A stretch of 64,000 nt of DNA from Pseudoips prasinana (taxonomy: Eukaryota; Arthropoda; Insecta; Lepidoptera; Nolidae), in NCBI GenBank assembly GCA_951640165.1, contig OX621257.1, forward strand, positions 4,909,201 to 4,973,200, in the 5' to 3' direction. A program made the translations under genes and the position numbers. The first letter of the stretch is position 1; the number at the start of each line of letters is the position of its first letter. The notes under the pieces are model-generated. The model was not told the DNA's origin. It searched no databases and was given only the letters and a program-made list of their open reading frames with translations. Of this stretch, positions 30,738 to 41,640 are shown in pieces.

Positions 30738-32012
30738 AAAAAAAAAACAGATTTTTATTCACGTAGACGTTAAAAAAGCGCTTGTAAATCGTCAGAACAT
30801 GTTCTTATTAATACATACATACATACATACATAGACTCACGCCTGTTTCCCAGAGGGGTAGGCAGAGACAACGGATTTCCATTTGTCACGATCTTTGCAT
30901 ACTTCTTTTGCCTCGATTACTGACATTATATTCTTCATACATGCTCGCCGGTTTAGGGTACTTCTGACCTGCCCTTTCTTGAGAACATCTCCAATTTGGT
31001 CAGAGAATGTTCGACGTGGTCTTCCCCTTCCGGTTGTCCCATTCACACAGGCCAGGTATACTTCTTTTGTCAATCTTCTTTCATTCATCCTTTCTAAATG
31101 GCCAAACCATCTCAGCATGCCTTTTTCAATCTTTGTGACTACATCCTCTTTCACACCACAACGCTCTCTTACATCAGTATTTCGAATTCTGTCTCTCAAA
31201 GTCACACCACACATACTTCTCAGAGCTCTCATTTCCACTGCATTTATTTTACTTTCATTCTTTTTCTGCCATACCCAACTTTCACTTCCATACATTAAAG
31301 TTGGCACTAACACTCCATCGTGCACGGCTAGTCGAGCCTTCTTTGATACTTGCCGGCTACTCATAAAGGCGTGTAGTGCCCCATTCACTCTATTCCCCGC
31401 ATTTACTCTTCTAACAATATCTTTTTCATATTTCCCATCTCTCGTAAACAAAGTTCCCAAATATACAAACTCATTCACCTGTTCGACTTTCTCTCCTCCA
31501 ATCACAATATCACACGTTGTCGTGTATTCATCCCTCTCAAATACCATTACTTTCGTCTTACCTACATTCATTTTCATCCCTTTCCTTTCAAAAGCTTCAT
31601 GCATATTTGTTACCATCACCTGCAACTCGTCCGCAGATGATGCAAGTAGAACTTGATCATCAGCGTACAGCAGACATTTGATGAGTAACTCATTCATCCT
31701 TACACCGCATTCACTTTCTTTCAAATCTTTTAAACAGCTATCCATGAATAGGTTAAACAACCACGGTGACGCTACACATCCCTGTCTAACACCCTTTTGG
31801 ATGCTAAACCACTCGGTGTATGATATAATTAAATTCTAATTATTACTAGGCACATATAGATATTTAGGTACACGGATTGTAGGAAATAATTAACAATATG
31901 ATTTATTTTATAATAGTAACGATATTTTACTAACTCAAATTAAGTTATTGTCAAGGATCATGTGTAGGTTTAAATATCTAAATTTTAACTATATTTTTAC
32001 TACATATTGTCT
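30738..32012 (-). repeat. REP-E, inverted and interrupted
   Basis: TTTTTATTCACGTAGAC at left and TTTTACTACATATTGTC at right are the two ends of REP-E, in reverse order to 61060-61330. Confidence 0.65.
30813..31826 (-). pseudogene. RTE-type LINE reverse transcriptase, 5' truncated
   Basis: The minus frame is open from about 31817 to the stop at 30837. It starts at RT domain 4, [18 protein letters not shown], followed by the catalytic motif [11 protein letters not shown], thumb-region [13 protein letters not shown] residues and [15 protein letters not shown]. The C-terminal part has [28 protein letters not shown] and [20 protein letters not shown]. The 3' end is a short ACAT repeat at 30815-30836, as in the second copy at 61778-61990. 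About 310-330 codons remain of an ORF that usually has around 1000. No frameshift is visible, so the insertion is recent. It lies inside REP-E. Confidence 0.85.
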
Positions 32013-32212
32013 GAGAATAAATGTTGCCTAATGGCTACAACAGAGACCGAAAGCTTTTAACGTGACCTCCGAAGCACGGAGACGCTCAGAAATTAAACCA
32101 CTTTGGTGGTCACCCATCTATGGACCGACCGCGAGCCTAGTTGCTTAACCTCGCCAATCACTTACAGACCGATGAGAGCATCTTGCTATTAGGGCTATTA
32201 ATAACTTCTTTC

Positions 32213-32597
32213 AGCTGGCATAATGAGGTGTGCCCTCCAGGCCGAATTTCGACCACGGCGGCCAGTCTCAATGGAGACTAGCCAAGTGCGCAGGACATAT
32301 TATAGTGCACAAGTGTGTGCGCAAACACAGGCGCACTTTCTATTCCATCACTCTCATGTACCGATGGGACGACTAACGACACGACCGGAAAGAGGTCAGG
32401 CACAGGACCGACTTTACGTGTTCTCCGAGGCACGGGGGTTTATTACCGCCAACTCCCAGACTTCGGACTGATACTGAGAACTTTCTTTTTTAACGGAACA
32501 ATCCCACAATATCTTTTAGGCCCGACCCGGGATTTGAACCCGGGAGCTCATTATCTACCGTTGAACACGCTACCGCTAGACTAACGAGACAGTACCT
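32213..32597 (-). mobile_element. SINE-B, complete, inverted
   Basis: Minus orientation: tRNA-like head 32524-32592 with TAGTCTAGCGGTAGCGTG and B box GGGTTCAAATCCCGG; body with ACGACCGGAAAGAGGTCAGG and GTGCACAAGTGTGTGCGC. Confidence 0.75.
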
Positions 32598-32601
32598 ATT
32601 G

Positions 32602-32740
32602 TACAGACGCCAGCACATCCTGCTGCCCCAATCTGTCAAATTTCTTTTATAGATTTTAAACTTTATCACAAAAGCATAAGGTTCACTTTCAATTGGGGAA
32701 ATTTGACAGATTGGGGTAGTTTGATGTGCTGGCGTCTGTA
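32602..32740. mobile_element. MITE-TA1, cleanest copy
   Basis: TACAGACGCCAGCACATCC to GATGTGCTGGCGTCTGTA, 139 bp, with the TIR extending through CCCCAATCTGTCAAATTT. TA at each edge fits a Tc1/mariner-type target. No coding capacity. Confidence 0.88.
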
Positions 32741-32822
32741 TCTCATTATGCCAGCCGAATGACGTATACTGCTGGACAAAGGCCTCTCCAAAAAATTATC
32801 ACAATATGGTACATGGTAAAGT

Positions 32823-32995
32823 TGTATATACCAGCACACTCTTACATCTGATAAATCATTTGCAGTCCAAGCAGCTCGTTTATGGAATGACTTACCAATT
32901 ACAGTTTAATGTTCTCAGAGTATACTAACCTTCACAAAACTTGTGAAAAAATCTTTCTCTATCATAATATTTATTTTATATGAATATATTATTTT
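32823..32995 (+). pseudogene. LINE ORF C-terminal fragment
   Basis: Plus frame reads TLTSDKSFAVQAARLWNDLP, the usual last motif of CR1/Jockey-like LINE ORF2, then a stop and a frame change (TKLVKKSF). Confidence 0.55.
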
Positions 32996-33079
32996 TAATA
33001 TAGTATGAAATTTATAGTATAGTAATCATATAGTATATGTTTCGTTTTTATATTTTTAGTTTTTATTATACCTTTTTTT

Positions 33080-33330
33080 CCTTTTTAGGGTTCCGTAGCC
33101 AAATGGTAAAAACCGAACCCTTATAGATACGACATGTCTGTCTGTCTGTCCGTCCGTATGTCACAGCCACTTATTTTCAGAAACTATAAGAGCTGTACTG
33201 TTGAAACTTGGTACGTAGATGTTTTCTGTGAACCGCATTACGATTTACACACAAAAATTGAAAAAAAGCAATAATTTTGGGGGTTCCCCATACATAGAAC
33301 TGAAACTCAAAAAAATATTTTCACATACTA
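33080..33330 (+). repeat. REP-I, 5' part
   Basis: GGGTTCCGTAGCCAAATGG, TCTGTCTGTCTGTCCGTCC and GTGAACCGCATTACGATTT. A full copy lies at 43723-44315. Confidence 0.75.
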
Positions 33331-33720
33331 CTTAAATTTAGTAGTATTATATTAAAGTTTAAAAATTGAAGATATTTCGCAGTATTTTTAAGACGATTAC
33401 GATTACAGATACAGACGGTATTTTTAAAAGTAGTACGGGGTCACCGATCAGGGGTTCTACCGGCTAAGCTTCCATGAGCACATGTGACTTCATAAATGGT
33501 CCGGAATCTATTGTCAACGTCAAAGCCGATTTAACGATTGATTAAGTCATTTTGAACCTTTATTTATTTGAACGCCATTTAAGAAATCGATGTTCGGTGA
33601 CTTAGCCGTTAGAGCCCCAGCTATTATATGTTTGTAAAGTACCCCGCGACACAAGGATTAGATACCCTAGTGTGGGCGGTGTCTTTAAAAAGAAAAAAAA
33701 ATATCAGTAAGTATTATGAT
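33331..33720. other. unassigned stretch
   Basis: A diverged SINE-D-like piece may lie at 33630-33700 (AGTACCCCGCGACACAAGG). Confidence 0.3.
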
Positions 33721-33722
33721 AC

Positions 33723-33760
33723 TAATATCAATAAACTACTATGGTAGTTTATTGATATTA
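33723..33760. repeat. perfect hairpin, 17-bp arms
   Basis: 33723-33739 and 33744-33760, spacer TATG, directly before a SINE-A 3' part. Confidence 0.88.
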
Positions 33761-33764
33761 AGTA

Positions 33765-33865
33765 GGTATGTTTATCAGTTCTTTTGTAGCCATAGTACAG
33801 GCTCTGCCTAGTTTGGGATCAAATGGCATTGTGTTAGTTGTCCCAAGATATTAATTAATTATTAG
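33765..33865 (+). mobile_element. SINE-A, 3' part
   Basis: GCCATAGTACAGGCTCTGCC to an ATTAATTATTA tail. Confidence 0.6.
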
Positions 33866-34029
33866 TCGTTTAATCGGGTATTAGTCGTTTAATTTAAGCT
33901 ACTGGTTAAGAGCCTTCTGCGCTAGCCAAATGCTCATTGCCTTCAATTCTATATTGTAATTATAATATTGTACAACTAAATTTCAAAATAATAGATTAGT
34001 AACTTGTTATTTATTTTAGGATTTAAGAA

Positions 34030-34192
34030 ATCTGATAAAACAGACCGCAAGGACGGACTAATAAATTTTTTGTAATTTTTATACTGTATTCGACTATGTT
34101 TATGTACTGCATTGTGAACTTGACAATTACAAGTGTATGTTAATACCCAAGTGCTGAATAAATTTCATTATTTCATTTCATTATTTATTTAG
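34030..34192 (+). mobile_element. LINE 3' UTR with ATTTC tail
   Basis: CAGACCGCAAGGACGGAC, then GCTGAATAAATTTCATT followed by ATTTCATTTCATT. No coding part. Confidence 0.55.
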
Positions 34193-34815
34193 TGTTCAAA
34201 TCCAGCGAGGCACATAATATAATTGTATAAAAAAAGAAATCTACGATGAGGTACATCAGGCGACGCTACCTCAATTGGTATATAAACATCGTCTGTACAT
34301 ATATATCTATTGTACGTATATCTAGGTATAGGTATGTATTGTAGCAAAAGTAATTTGTGCTAAAACCTATTAGTAAACTGTTGAAAATACAAGCAGTTTT
34401 TAACTTGTCAATTGTGATGGACTTTTTGAATATTAATCATTATATTTCAACTTCGAAATAACTAATGTTTTGATCTTAACTTAGCTTTTGAATGACTTAT
34501 ATACCATCCCAAAGAATATTAACATTGATTCTTACTATTGTAGCAATAGGGTTCAATTTCTAACTAGCCTTATTATACACTTAAAACCTCAGACAACGAG
34601 TCATTACCCAAATTCAATGAGGTCTTTACCCGCAAAAGCGCCGCGTGTTCCAAACATTTAGTTCTAAGTCTACTGCCCCATTCAAAGCATCATTAACTCA
34701 ACGATAATGTACCCAAATTGCCATATCCTCCACTCCTTATTATCACTTTATACCTGAAGATATAAATACCACTTAATAAAATACTCGTAAACTCACGACG
34801 ACTTTGCTTCCACGA
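34193..34815. other. unassigned stretch
   Basis: Nothing recognised. Confidence 0.4.
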
Positions 34816-35215
34816 AAATACGTATTAATTCGGCCATGTGGTAAATTTCACTAACGTTTAAAGCTTGTTCACATTAGGTCGGACCGACAGTTTTATTGTA
34901 GTCCGACTTGCTTTTCACACTCGCTCCGTCATAGTGTGAACACCGCCGTTGTTGCCGCTTCACGTACAATAGAAGACGACGAAGTGACGTTCTGGTTGAC
35001 AAGTTATCTTTAAAAAATACGTATTAATTCTGCCTTGTGGTAAATTTTACAAACATTTAAAGCTTGTTCACATTAGGTCGGATCGACAGTTTTATTGTAG
35101 TCCAACTTGCTTTTCACACTCGGTCCGTCATAGTGTGAACACCGCCGTTGTTGCCGCTTCACGTACAATAGAAGACGACCAAGTAACGTTCTGGTTGCCA
35201 AGTTATCTTTAGAAA
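34816..35215 (+). repeat. 200-bp tandem duplication
   Basis: Copies 34816-35014 and 35015-35215 agree at roughly nine in ten positions. Each has GCTTGTTCACATTAGGTCGG near the start and CATAGTGTGAACACCGCCG in the middle, which are themselves partly inverted (GTTCACA/TGTGAAC). Confidence 0.85.
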
Positions 35216-35245
35216 AAGTAAAGTAATTAAATATTACTTTACTTT
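35215..35245. repeat. hairpin, 13-bp arms
   Basis: AAAGTAAAGTAAT inverted around TAAAT. It follows the tandem duplication. Confidence 0.75.
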
Positions 35246-35304
35246 AAAAAAATATATTTTATAAGTTTATTCAGCTCTTCGGTATTAACAAATTCGGTAC
35301 AAAT

Positions 35305-35402
35305 GATGCAGGTCGCGCAAGAACTGCAATTGTAGAGATCTTTGGGGTGGCCTTTGTCCAGCAGTGGACGTCTATAGACTGCTATGATGATGATGGTTAT
35401 GA
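35305..35402 (+). mobile_element. RTE-type LINE tail
   Basis: GGTCGCGCAAGAACTGCAATTG, CTTTGTCCAGCAGTGGACG and GATGATGATGG match the end of 18480-18705. Confidence 0.6.
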
Positions 35403-35689
35403 ACATACACTTGTACTTGTCAAGCCATGCGGCAGAATAGTCGAATAAAATATTAAAGTAACTAGATTTTAGAACTAGTCCATCCATGCGGTCTGATTTG
35501 TCACTTAAAAAGGTTTAGAAATCCTTTTATTGTGGTCAAAATGTGGTCGAAGATGGACCACGCATACCCTTTGAGATGCCTGCTCACACTTTAATAGCAA
35601 GGTATTTAATTAGTAAGGAAGGCGGTAAATGCAAGGCTTTGTCGATACCTGCCGATAAATGCTTACACTGAACTGTGCTGGCGTAATTA

Positions 35690-35808
35690 GTAAATGTTTG
35701 CCTTTCACGCCGCATGTCGTGGGTTTGATTCCCACCCAGAAGAAATATTTGGGTGCATGAACATGTCTGTTAATCCTGAGTCTGGGTGTAATTATCTATA
35801 GGAGTATG
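35690..35808 (+). mobile_element. SINE-A, 5' part, host of the tRNA array
   Basis: Head with B-box-like GTGGGTTTGATTCCCACCC and the body up to ATTATCTATAGGAGTATG. The remaining SINE (ATGTATTTACAAAG and onward) resumes at 42422. The 12-bp TATAGGAGTATG is present at 35797-35808 and again at 42422-42433. Confidence 0.85.
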
Positions 35809-35941
35809 AATATTTTTTTTTTTTATTTATTAAATCATAGTTTTTATTATAAACTATGATTTCTTATTACTTTTAGCATTTTAAACATGCTATACTGAAA
35901 ACAATGTTTCAGAAATCTTTAAAATGAATTGTATAAATTTA

Positions 35942-36013
35942 AGTGCGGGTGGGAATCGAACCCACGACCACGGGAATCCGGCCCATGTGCGTTAACCGCT
36001 CCGCCACCGCACC
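35942..36013 (-). tRNA. tRNA-like gene, left arm unit 1
   Basis: Reading the minus strand: acceptor GGTGCGG/CCGCACT (7 pairs, first G-U), A box TGGCGGAGCGG (fits TRGYNNANNNG), D stem GCG/CGC, T arm GTGGG-TTCGATT-CCCAC with B box GGTTCGATTCC (perfect consensus). The best anticodon stem gives loop CCGGATT (anticodon position GGA), but base 33 is C and 37 is T, so a normal translating tRNA-Ser is doubtful. A T4 pol III stop lies 18 nt past the 3' end. Tail poly(A) 12 at 35813-35824; this unit abuts the 12-bp repeat. Confidence 0.75.
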
Positions 36014-36313
36014 AGGTACTGAACACTTCAAATTTATACAACCCATTCGTTCGATATTTCTTAACGCATTTAAGTCGCTTTAACGCCATCTTACCGAAAC
36101 CTACACGGCTAACAACGGCTGGAATGCCAATACTTAGATCGGACAATTCCAACAGATGGCGCTTTTTAAATTATTCATTTTTGAATATTTTTTTTTTTTT
36201 ATTAAATCATAGTTTTTATTATAAACTATGATTTCTTATTACTTTTAGCATTTTAAACATGCTATACTGAAAACAATGTTTCAGAAATCTTTAAAATGAA
36301 TTGTATAAATTTA

Positions 36314-36385
36314 AGTGCGGGTGGGAATCGAACCCACGACCACGGGAATCCGGCCCATGTGCGTTAACCGCTCCGCCACCGCACC
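36314..36385 (-). tRNA. tRNA-like gene, left arm unit 2
   Basis: Identical core; 372 bp from unit 1; poly(A) 13 at 36188-36200. Confidence 0.75.
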
Positions 36386-36683
36386 AGGTACTGAACACTT
36401 CAAATTTATACAACCCATTCGTTCGATATTTCTTAACGCATTTAAGTCGCTTTAACGCCATCTTACCGAAACCTACACGGCTAACAACGGCTGGAATGCC
36501 AATACTTAGATCGGACAATTCCAACAGATGGCGCTTTTTAAATTATTCATTTTTGAATATTTTTTTTTTTATTAAATCATAGTTTTTATTATAAACTATG
36601 ATTTCTTATTACTTTTAGCATTTTAAACATGCTATACTGAAAACAATGTTTCAGAAATCTTTAAAATGAATTGTATAAATTTA

Positions 36684-36755
36684 AGTGCGGGTGGGAATCG
36701 AACCCACGACCACGGGAATCCGGCCCATGTGCGTTAACCGCTCCGCCACCGCACC
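36684..36755 (-). tRNA. tRNA-like gene, left arm unit 3
   Basis: Identical core; spacing 370; poly(A) 11 at 36560-36570. Confidence 0.75.
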
Positions 36756-37060
36756 AGGTACTGAACACTTCAAATTTATACAACCCATTCGTTCGATATT
36801 TCTTAACGCATTTAAGTCGCTTTAACGCCATCTTACCGAAACCTACACGGCTAACAACGGCTGGAATGCCAATACTTAGATCGGACAATTCCAACAGATG
36901 GCGCTTTTTAAATTATTCATTTTTGAATATTTTTTTTTTTTTTTTTTATTAAATCATAGTTTTTATTATAAACTATGATTTCTTATTACTTTTAGCATTT
37001 TAAACATGCTATACTGAAAACAATGTTTCAGAAATCTTTAAAATGAATTGTATAAATTTA

Positions 37061-37132
37061 AGTGCGGGTGGGAATCGAACCCACGACCACGGGAATCCGG
37101 CCCATGTGCGTTAACCGCTCCGCCACCGCACC
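37061..37132 (-). tRNA. tRNA-like gene, left arm unit 4
   Basis: Identical core; spacing 377; poly(A) 18 at 36930-36947. Confidence 0.75.
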
Positions 37133-37431
37133 AGGTACTGAACACTTCAAATTTATACAACCCATTCGTTCGATATTTCTTAACGCATTTAAGTCGCTTT
37201 AACGCCATCTTACCGAAACCTACACGGCTAACAACGGCTGGAATGCCAATACTTAGATCGGACAATTCCAACAGATGGCGCTTTTTAAATTATTCATTTT
37301 TGAATATTTTTTTTTTTTATTAAATCATAGTTTTTATTATAAACTATGATTTCTTATTACTTTTAGCATTTTAAACATGCTATACTGAAAACAATGTTTC
37401 AGAAATCTTTAAAATGAATTGTATAAATTTA

Positions 37432-37503
37432 AGTGCGGGTGGGAATCGAACCCACGACCACGGGAATCCGGCCCATGTGCGTTAACCGCTCCGCCACCGC
37501 ACC
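37432..37503 (-). tRNA. tRNA-like gene, left arm unit 5
   Basis: Identical core; spacing 371; poly(A) 12 at 37307-37318. Confidence 0.75.
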
Positions 37504-37674
37504 AGGTACTGAACACTTCAAATTTATACAACCCATTCGTTCGATATTTCTTAACGCATTTAAGTCGCTTTAACGCCATCTTACCGAAACCTACACGGCT
37601 AACAACGGCTGGAATGCCAATACTTAGATCGGACAATTCCAACAGATGGCGCTTTTTAAATTATTCATTTTTGA

Positions 37675-37708
<34 letters not shown>

Positions 37709-37819
37709 TAAATCATAGTTTTTATTATAAACTATGATTTCTTATTACTTTTAGCATTTTAAACATGCTATACTGAAAACAATGTTTCAGAAATCTTTAA
37801 AATGAATTGTATAAATTTA

Positions 37820-37891
37820 AGTGCGGGTGGGAATCGAACCCACGACCACGGGAATCCGGCCCATGTGCGTTAACCGCTCCGCCACCGCACC
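37820..37891 (-). tRNA. tRNA-like gene, left arm unit 6
   Basis: Identical core; spacing 388; longest poly(A), 29 at 37678-37706. Confidence 0.75.
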
Positions 37892-38192
37892 AGGTACTGA
37901 ACACTTCAAATTTATACAACCCATTCGTTCGATATTTCTTAACGCATTTAAGTCGCTTTAACGCCATCTTACCGAAACCTACACGGCTAACAACGGCTGG
38001 AATGCCAATACTTAGATCGGACAATTCCAACAGATGGCGCTTTTTAAATTATTCATTTTTGAATATTTTTTTTTTTTTTATTAAATCATAGTTTTTATTA
38101 TAAACTATGATTTCTTATTACTTTTAGCATTTTAAACATGCTATACTGAAAACAATGTTTCAGAAATCTTTAAAATGAATTGTATAAATTTA

Positions 38193-38264
38193 AGTGCGGG
38201 TGGGAATCGAACCCACGACCACGGGAATCCGGCCCATGTGCGTTAACCGCTCCGCCACCGCACC
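38193..38264 (-). tRNA. tRNA-like gene, left arm unit 7
   Basis: Identical core; spacing 373; poly(A) 14 at 38066-38079. Confidence 0.75.
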
Positions 38265-38578
38265 AGGTACTGAACACTTCAAATTTATACAACCCATTCG
38301 TTCGATATTTCTTAACGCATTTAAGTCGCTTTAACGCCATCTTACCGAAACCTACACGGCTAACAACGGCTGGAATGCCAATACTTAGATCGGACAATTC
38401 CAACAGATGGCGCTTTTTAAATTATTCATTTTTGAATATTTTTTTTTTTTTTTTTTTTTTTTTTTATTGAATCATAGTTTTTATTATAAACTATGATTTC
38501 TTATTACTTTTAGCATTTTAAACATGCTATACTGAAAACAATGTTTCAGAAATCTTTAAAATGAATTGTATAAATTTA

Positions 38579-38650
38579 AGTGCGGGTGGGAATCGAACCC
38601 ACGACCACGGGAATCCGGCCCATGTGCGTTAACCGCTCCGCCACCGCACC
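38579..38650 (-). tRNA. tRNA-like gene, left arm unit 8
   Basis: Identical core; spacing 386; poly(A) 27 at 38439-38465; carries the substitution at 38468. Confidence 0.75.
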
Positions 38651-38946
38651 AGGTACTGAACACTTCAAATTTATACAACCCATTCGTTCGATATTTCTTA
38701 ACGCATTTAAGTCGCTTTAACGCCATCTTACCGAAACCTACACGGCTAACAACGGCTGGAATGCCAATACTTAGATCGGACAATTCCAACAGATGGCGCT
38801 TTTTAAATTATTCATTTTTGAATATTTTTTTTTATTAAATCATAGTTTTTATTATAAACTATGATTTCTTATTACTTTTAGCATTTTAAACATGCTATAC
38901 TGAAAACAATGTTTCAGAAATCTTTAAAATGAATTGTATAAATTTA

Positions 38947-39018
38947 AGTGCGGGTGGGAATCGAACCCACGACCACGGGAATCCGGCCCATGTGCGTTAA
39001 CCGCTCCGCCACCGCACC
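38947..39018 (-). tRNA. tRNA-like gene, left arm unit 9
   Basis: Identical core; spacing 368; shortest poly(A), 9 at 38825-38833. Confidence 0.75.
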
Positions 39019-39327
39019 AGGTACTGAACACTTCAAATTTATACAACCCATTCGTTCGATATTTCTTAACGCATTTAAGTCGCTTTAACGCCATCTTACC
39101 GAAACCTACACGGCTAACAACGGCTGGAATGCCAATACTTAGATCGGACAATTCCAACAGATGGCGCTTTTTAAATTATTCATTTTTGAATATTTTTTTT
39201 TTTTTTTTTTTTTTATTAAATCATAGTTTTTATTATAAACTATGATTTCTTATTACTTTTAGCATTTTAAACATGCTATACTGAAAACAATGTTTCAGAA
39301 ATCTTTAAAATGAATTGTATAAATTTA

Positions 39328-39399
39328 AGTGCGGGTGGGAATCGAACCCACGACCACGGGAATCCGGCCCATGTGCGTTAACCGCTCCGCCACCGCACC
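39328..39399 (-). tRNA. tRNA-like gene, left arm unit 10 at the switch point
   Basis: Identical core; spacing 381; poly(A) 22 at 39193-39214. Its upstream part is cut after GGTACTGAACACT, where the array turns around. Confidence 0.75.
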
Positions 39400-39713
39400 A
39401 GGTACTGAACACTAAATTTATACAATTCATTTTAAAGATTTCTGAAACATTGTTTTCAGTATAGCATGTTTAAAATGCTAAAAGTAATAAGAAATCATAG
39501 TTTATAATAAAAACTATGATTTAATAAAAAAAAAAAAAATATTCAAAAATGAATAATTTAAAAAGCGCCATCTGTTGGAATTGTCCGATCTAAGTATTGG
39601 CATTCCAGCCGTTGTTAGCCGTGTAGGTTTCGGTAAGATGGCGTTAAAGCGACTTAAATGCGTTAAGAAATATCGAACGAATGGGTTGTATAAATTTGAA
39701 GTGTTCAGTACCT

Positions 39714-39785
39714 GGTGCGGTGGCGGAGCGGTTAACGCACATGGGCCGGATTCCCGTGGTCGTGGGTTCGATTCCCACCCGCACT
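39714..39785 (+). tRNA. tRNA-like gene, right arm unit 1
   Basis: First plus-strand core, 315 bp right of the last minus-strand core. T4 stop at 39803-39806; poly(A) 10 at 39899-39908. The half unit between the arms has its own poly(A) of 14 at 39526-39539. Confidence 0.75.
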
Positions 39786-40082
39786 TAAATTTATACAATT
39801 CATTTTAAAGATTTCTGAAACATTGTTTTCAGTATAGCATGTTTAAAATGCTAAAAGTAATAAGAAATCATAGTTTATAATAAAAACTATGATTTAATAA
39901 AAAAAAAATATTCAAAAATGAATAATTTAAAAAGCGCCATCTGTTGGAATTGTCCGATCTAAGTATTGGCATTCCAGCCGTTGTTAGCCGTGTAGGTTTC
40001 GGTAAGATGGCGTTAAAGCGACTTAAATGCGTTAAGAAATATCGAACGAATGGGTTGTATAAATTTGAAGTGTTCAGTACCT

Positions 40083-40154
40083 GGTGCGGTGGCGGAGCGG
40101 TTAACGCACATGGGCCGGATTCCCGTGGTCGTGGGTTCGATTCCCACCCGCACT
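40083..40154 (+). tRNA. tRNA-like gene, right arm unit 2
   Basis: Identical core; spacing 369; poly(A) 15 at 40268-40282. Confidence 0.75.
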
Positions 40155-40456
40155 TAAATTTATACAATTCATTTTAAAGATTTCTGAAACATTGTTTTCA
40201 GTATAGCATGTTTAAAATGCTAAAAGTAATAAGAAATCATAGTTTATAATAAAAACTATGATTTAATAAAAAAAAAAAAAAATATTCAAAAATGAATAAT
40301 TTAAAAAGCGCCATCTGTTGGAATTGTCCGATCTAAGTATTGGCATTCCAGCCGTTGTTAGCCGTGTAGGTTTCGGTAAGATGGCGTTAAAGCGACTTAA
40401 ATGCGTTAAGAAATATCGAACGAATGGGTTGTATAAATTTGAAGTGTTCAGTACCT

Positions 40457-40528
40457 GGTGCGGTGGCGGAGCGGTTAACGCACATGGGCCGGATTCCCGT
40501 GGTCGTGGGTTCGATTCCCACCCGCACT
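40457..40528 (+). tRNA. tRNA-like gene, right arm unit 3
   Basis: Identical core; spacing 374; poly(A) 11 at 40642-40652. Confidence 0.75.
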
Positions 40529-40826
40529 TAAATTTATACAATTCATTTTAAAGATTTCTGAAACATTGTTTTCAGTATAGCATGTTTAAAATGCTAAAAG
40601 TAATAAGAAATCATAGTTTATAATAAAAACTATGATTTAATAAAAAAAAAAATATTCAAAAATGAATAATTTAAAAAGCGCCATCTGTTGGAATTGTCCG
40701 ATCTAAGTATTGGCATTCCAGCCGTTGTTAGCCGTGTAGGTTTCGGTAAGATGGCGTTAAAGCGACTTAAATGCGTTAAGAAATATCGAACGAATGGGTT
40801 GTATAAATTTGAAGTGTTCAGTACCT

Positions 40827-40898
40827 GGTGCGGTGGCGGAGCGGTTAACGCACATGGGCCGGATTCCCGTGGTCGTGGGTTCGATTCCCACCCGCACT
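40827..40898 (+). tRNA. tRNA-like gene, right arm unit 4
   Basis: Identical core; spacing 370; poly(A) 14 at 41002-41015. Confidence 0.75.
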
Positions 40899-41199
40899 TA
40901 AATTTATACAATTCATTTTAAAGATTTCTGAAACATTGTTTTCAGTATAGCATGTTTAAAATGCTAAAAGTAATAAGAAATCATAGTTTATAATAAAAAC
41001 TATGATTTAATAAAAAAAAAAAAAATATTCAAAAATGAATAATTTAAAAAGCGCCATCTGTTGGAATTGTCCGATCTAAGTATTGGCATTCCAGCCGTTG
41101 TTAGCCGTGTAGGTTTCGGTAAGATGGCGTTAAAGCGACTTAAATGCGTTAAGAAATATCGAACGAATGGGTTGTATAAATTTGAAGTGTTCAGTACCT

Positions 41200-41271
41200 G
41201 GTGCGGTGGCGGAGCGGTTAACGCACATGGGCCGGATTCCCGTGGTCGTGGGTTCGATTCCCACCCGCACT
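41200..41271 (+). tRNA. tRNA-like gene, right arm unit 5
   Basis: Identical core; spacing 373; poly(A) 10 at 41385-41394. Confidence 0.75.
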
Positions 41272-41568
41272 TAAATTTATACAATTCATTTTAAAGATTT
41301 CTGAAACATTGTTTTCAGTATAGCATGTTTAAAATGCTAAAAGTAATAAGAAATCATAGTTTATAATAAAAACTATGATTTAATAAAAAAAAAATATTCA
41401 AAAATGAATAATTTAAAAAGCGCCATCTGTTGGAATTGTCCGATCTAAGTATTGGCATTCCAGCCGTTGTTAGCCGTGTAGGTTTCGGTAAGATGGCGTT
41501 AAAGCGACTTAAATGCGTTAAGAAATATCGAACGAATGGGTTGTATAAATTTGAAGTGTTCAGTACCT

Positions 41569-41640
41569 GGTGCGGTGGCGGAGCGGTTAACGCACATGGG
41601 CCGGATTCCCGTGGTCGTGGGTTCGATTCCCACCCGCACT
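41569..41640 (+). tRNA. tRNA-like gene, right arm unit 6
   Basis: Identical core; spacing 369; poly(A) 11 at 41754-41764. Confidence 0.75.

Larger units (their letters stand above)
30540..32200 (+). repeat. REP-F host of a four-level nest
   Basis: REP-F starts at about 30545 and ends at about 32190. Its first part is split by a TTAA-flanked MITE (30578-30693). Its middle is split at about 30728-32025 by reverse REP-E, which is itself split by an RTE LINE (30813-31826). The joined outer pieces follow the order seen in intact copies. Confidence 0.7.

Noticed and set aside
30883..31656. 257-codon plus frame opposite the RTE LINE
   Set aside because: It is the antisense shadow of the RT coding strand, which has all the family motifs.
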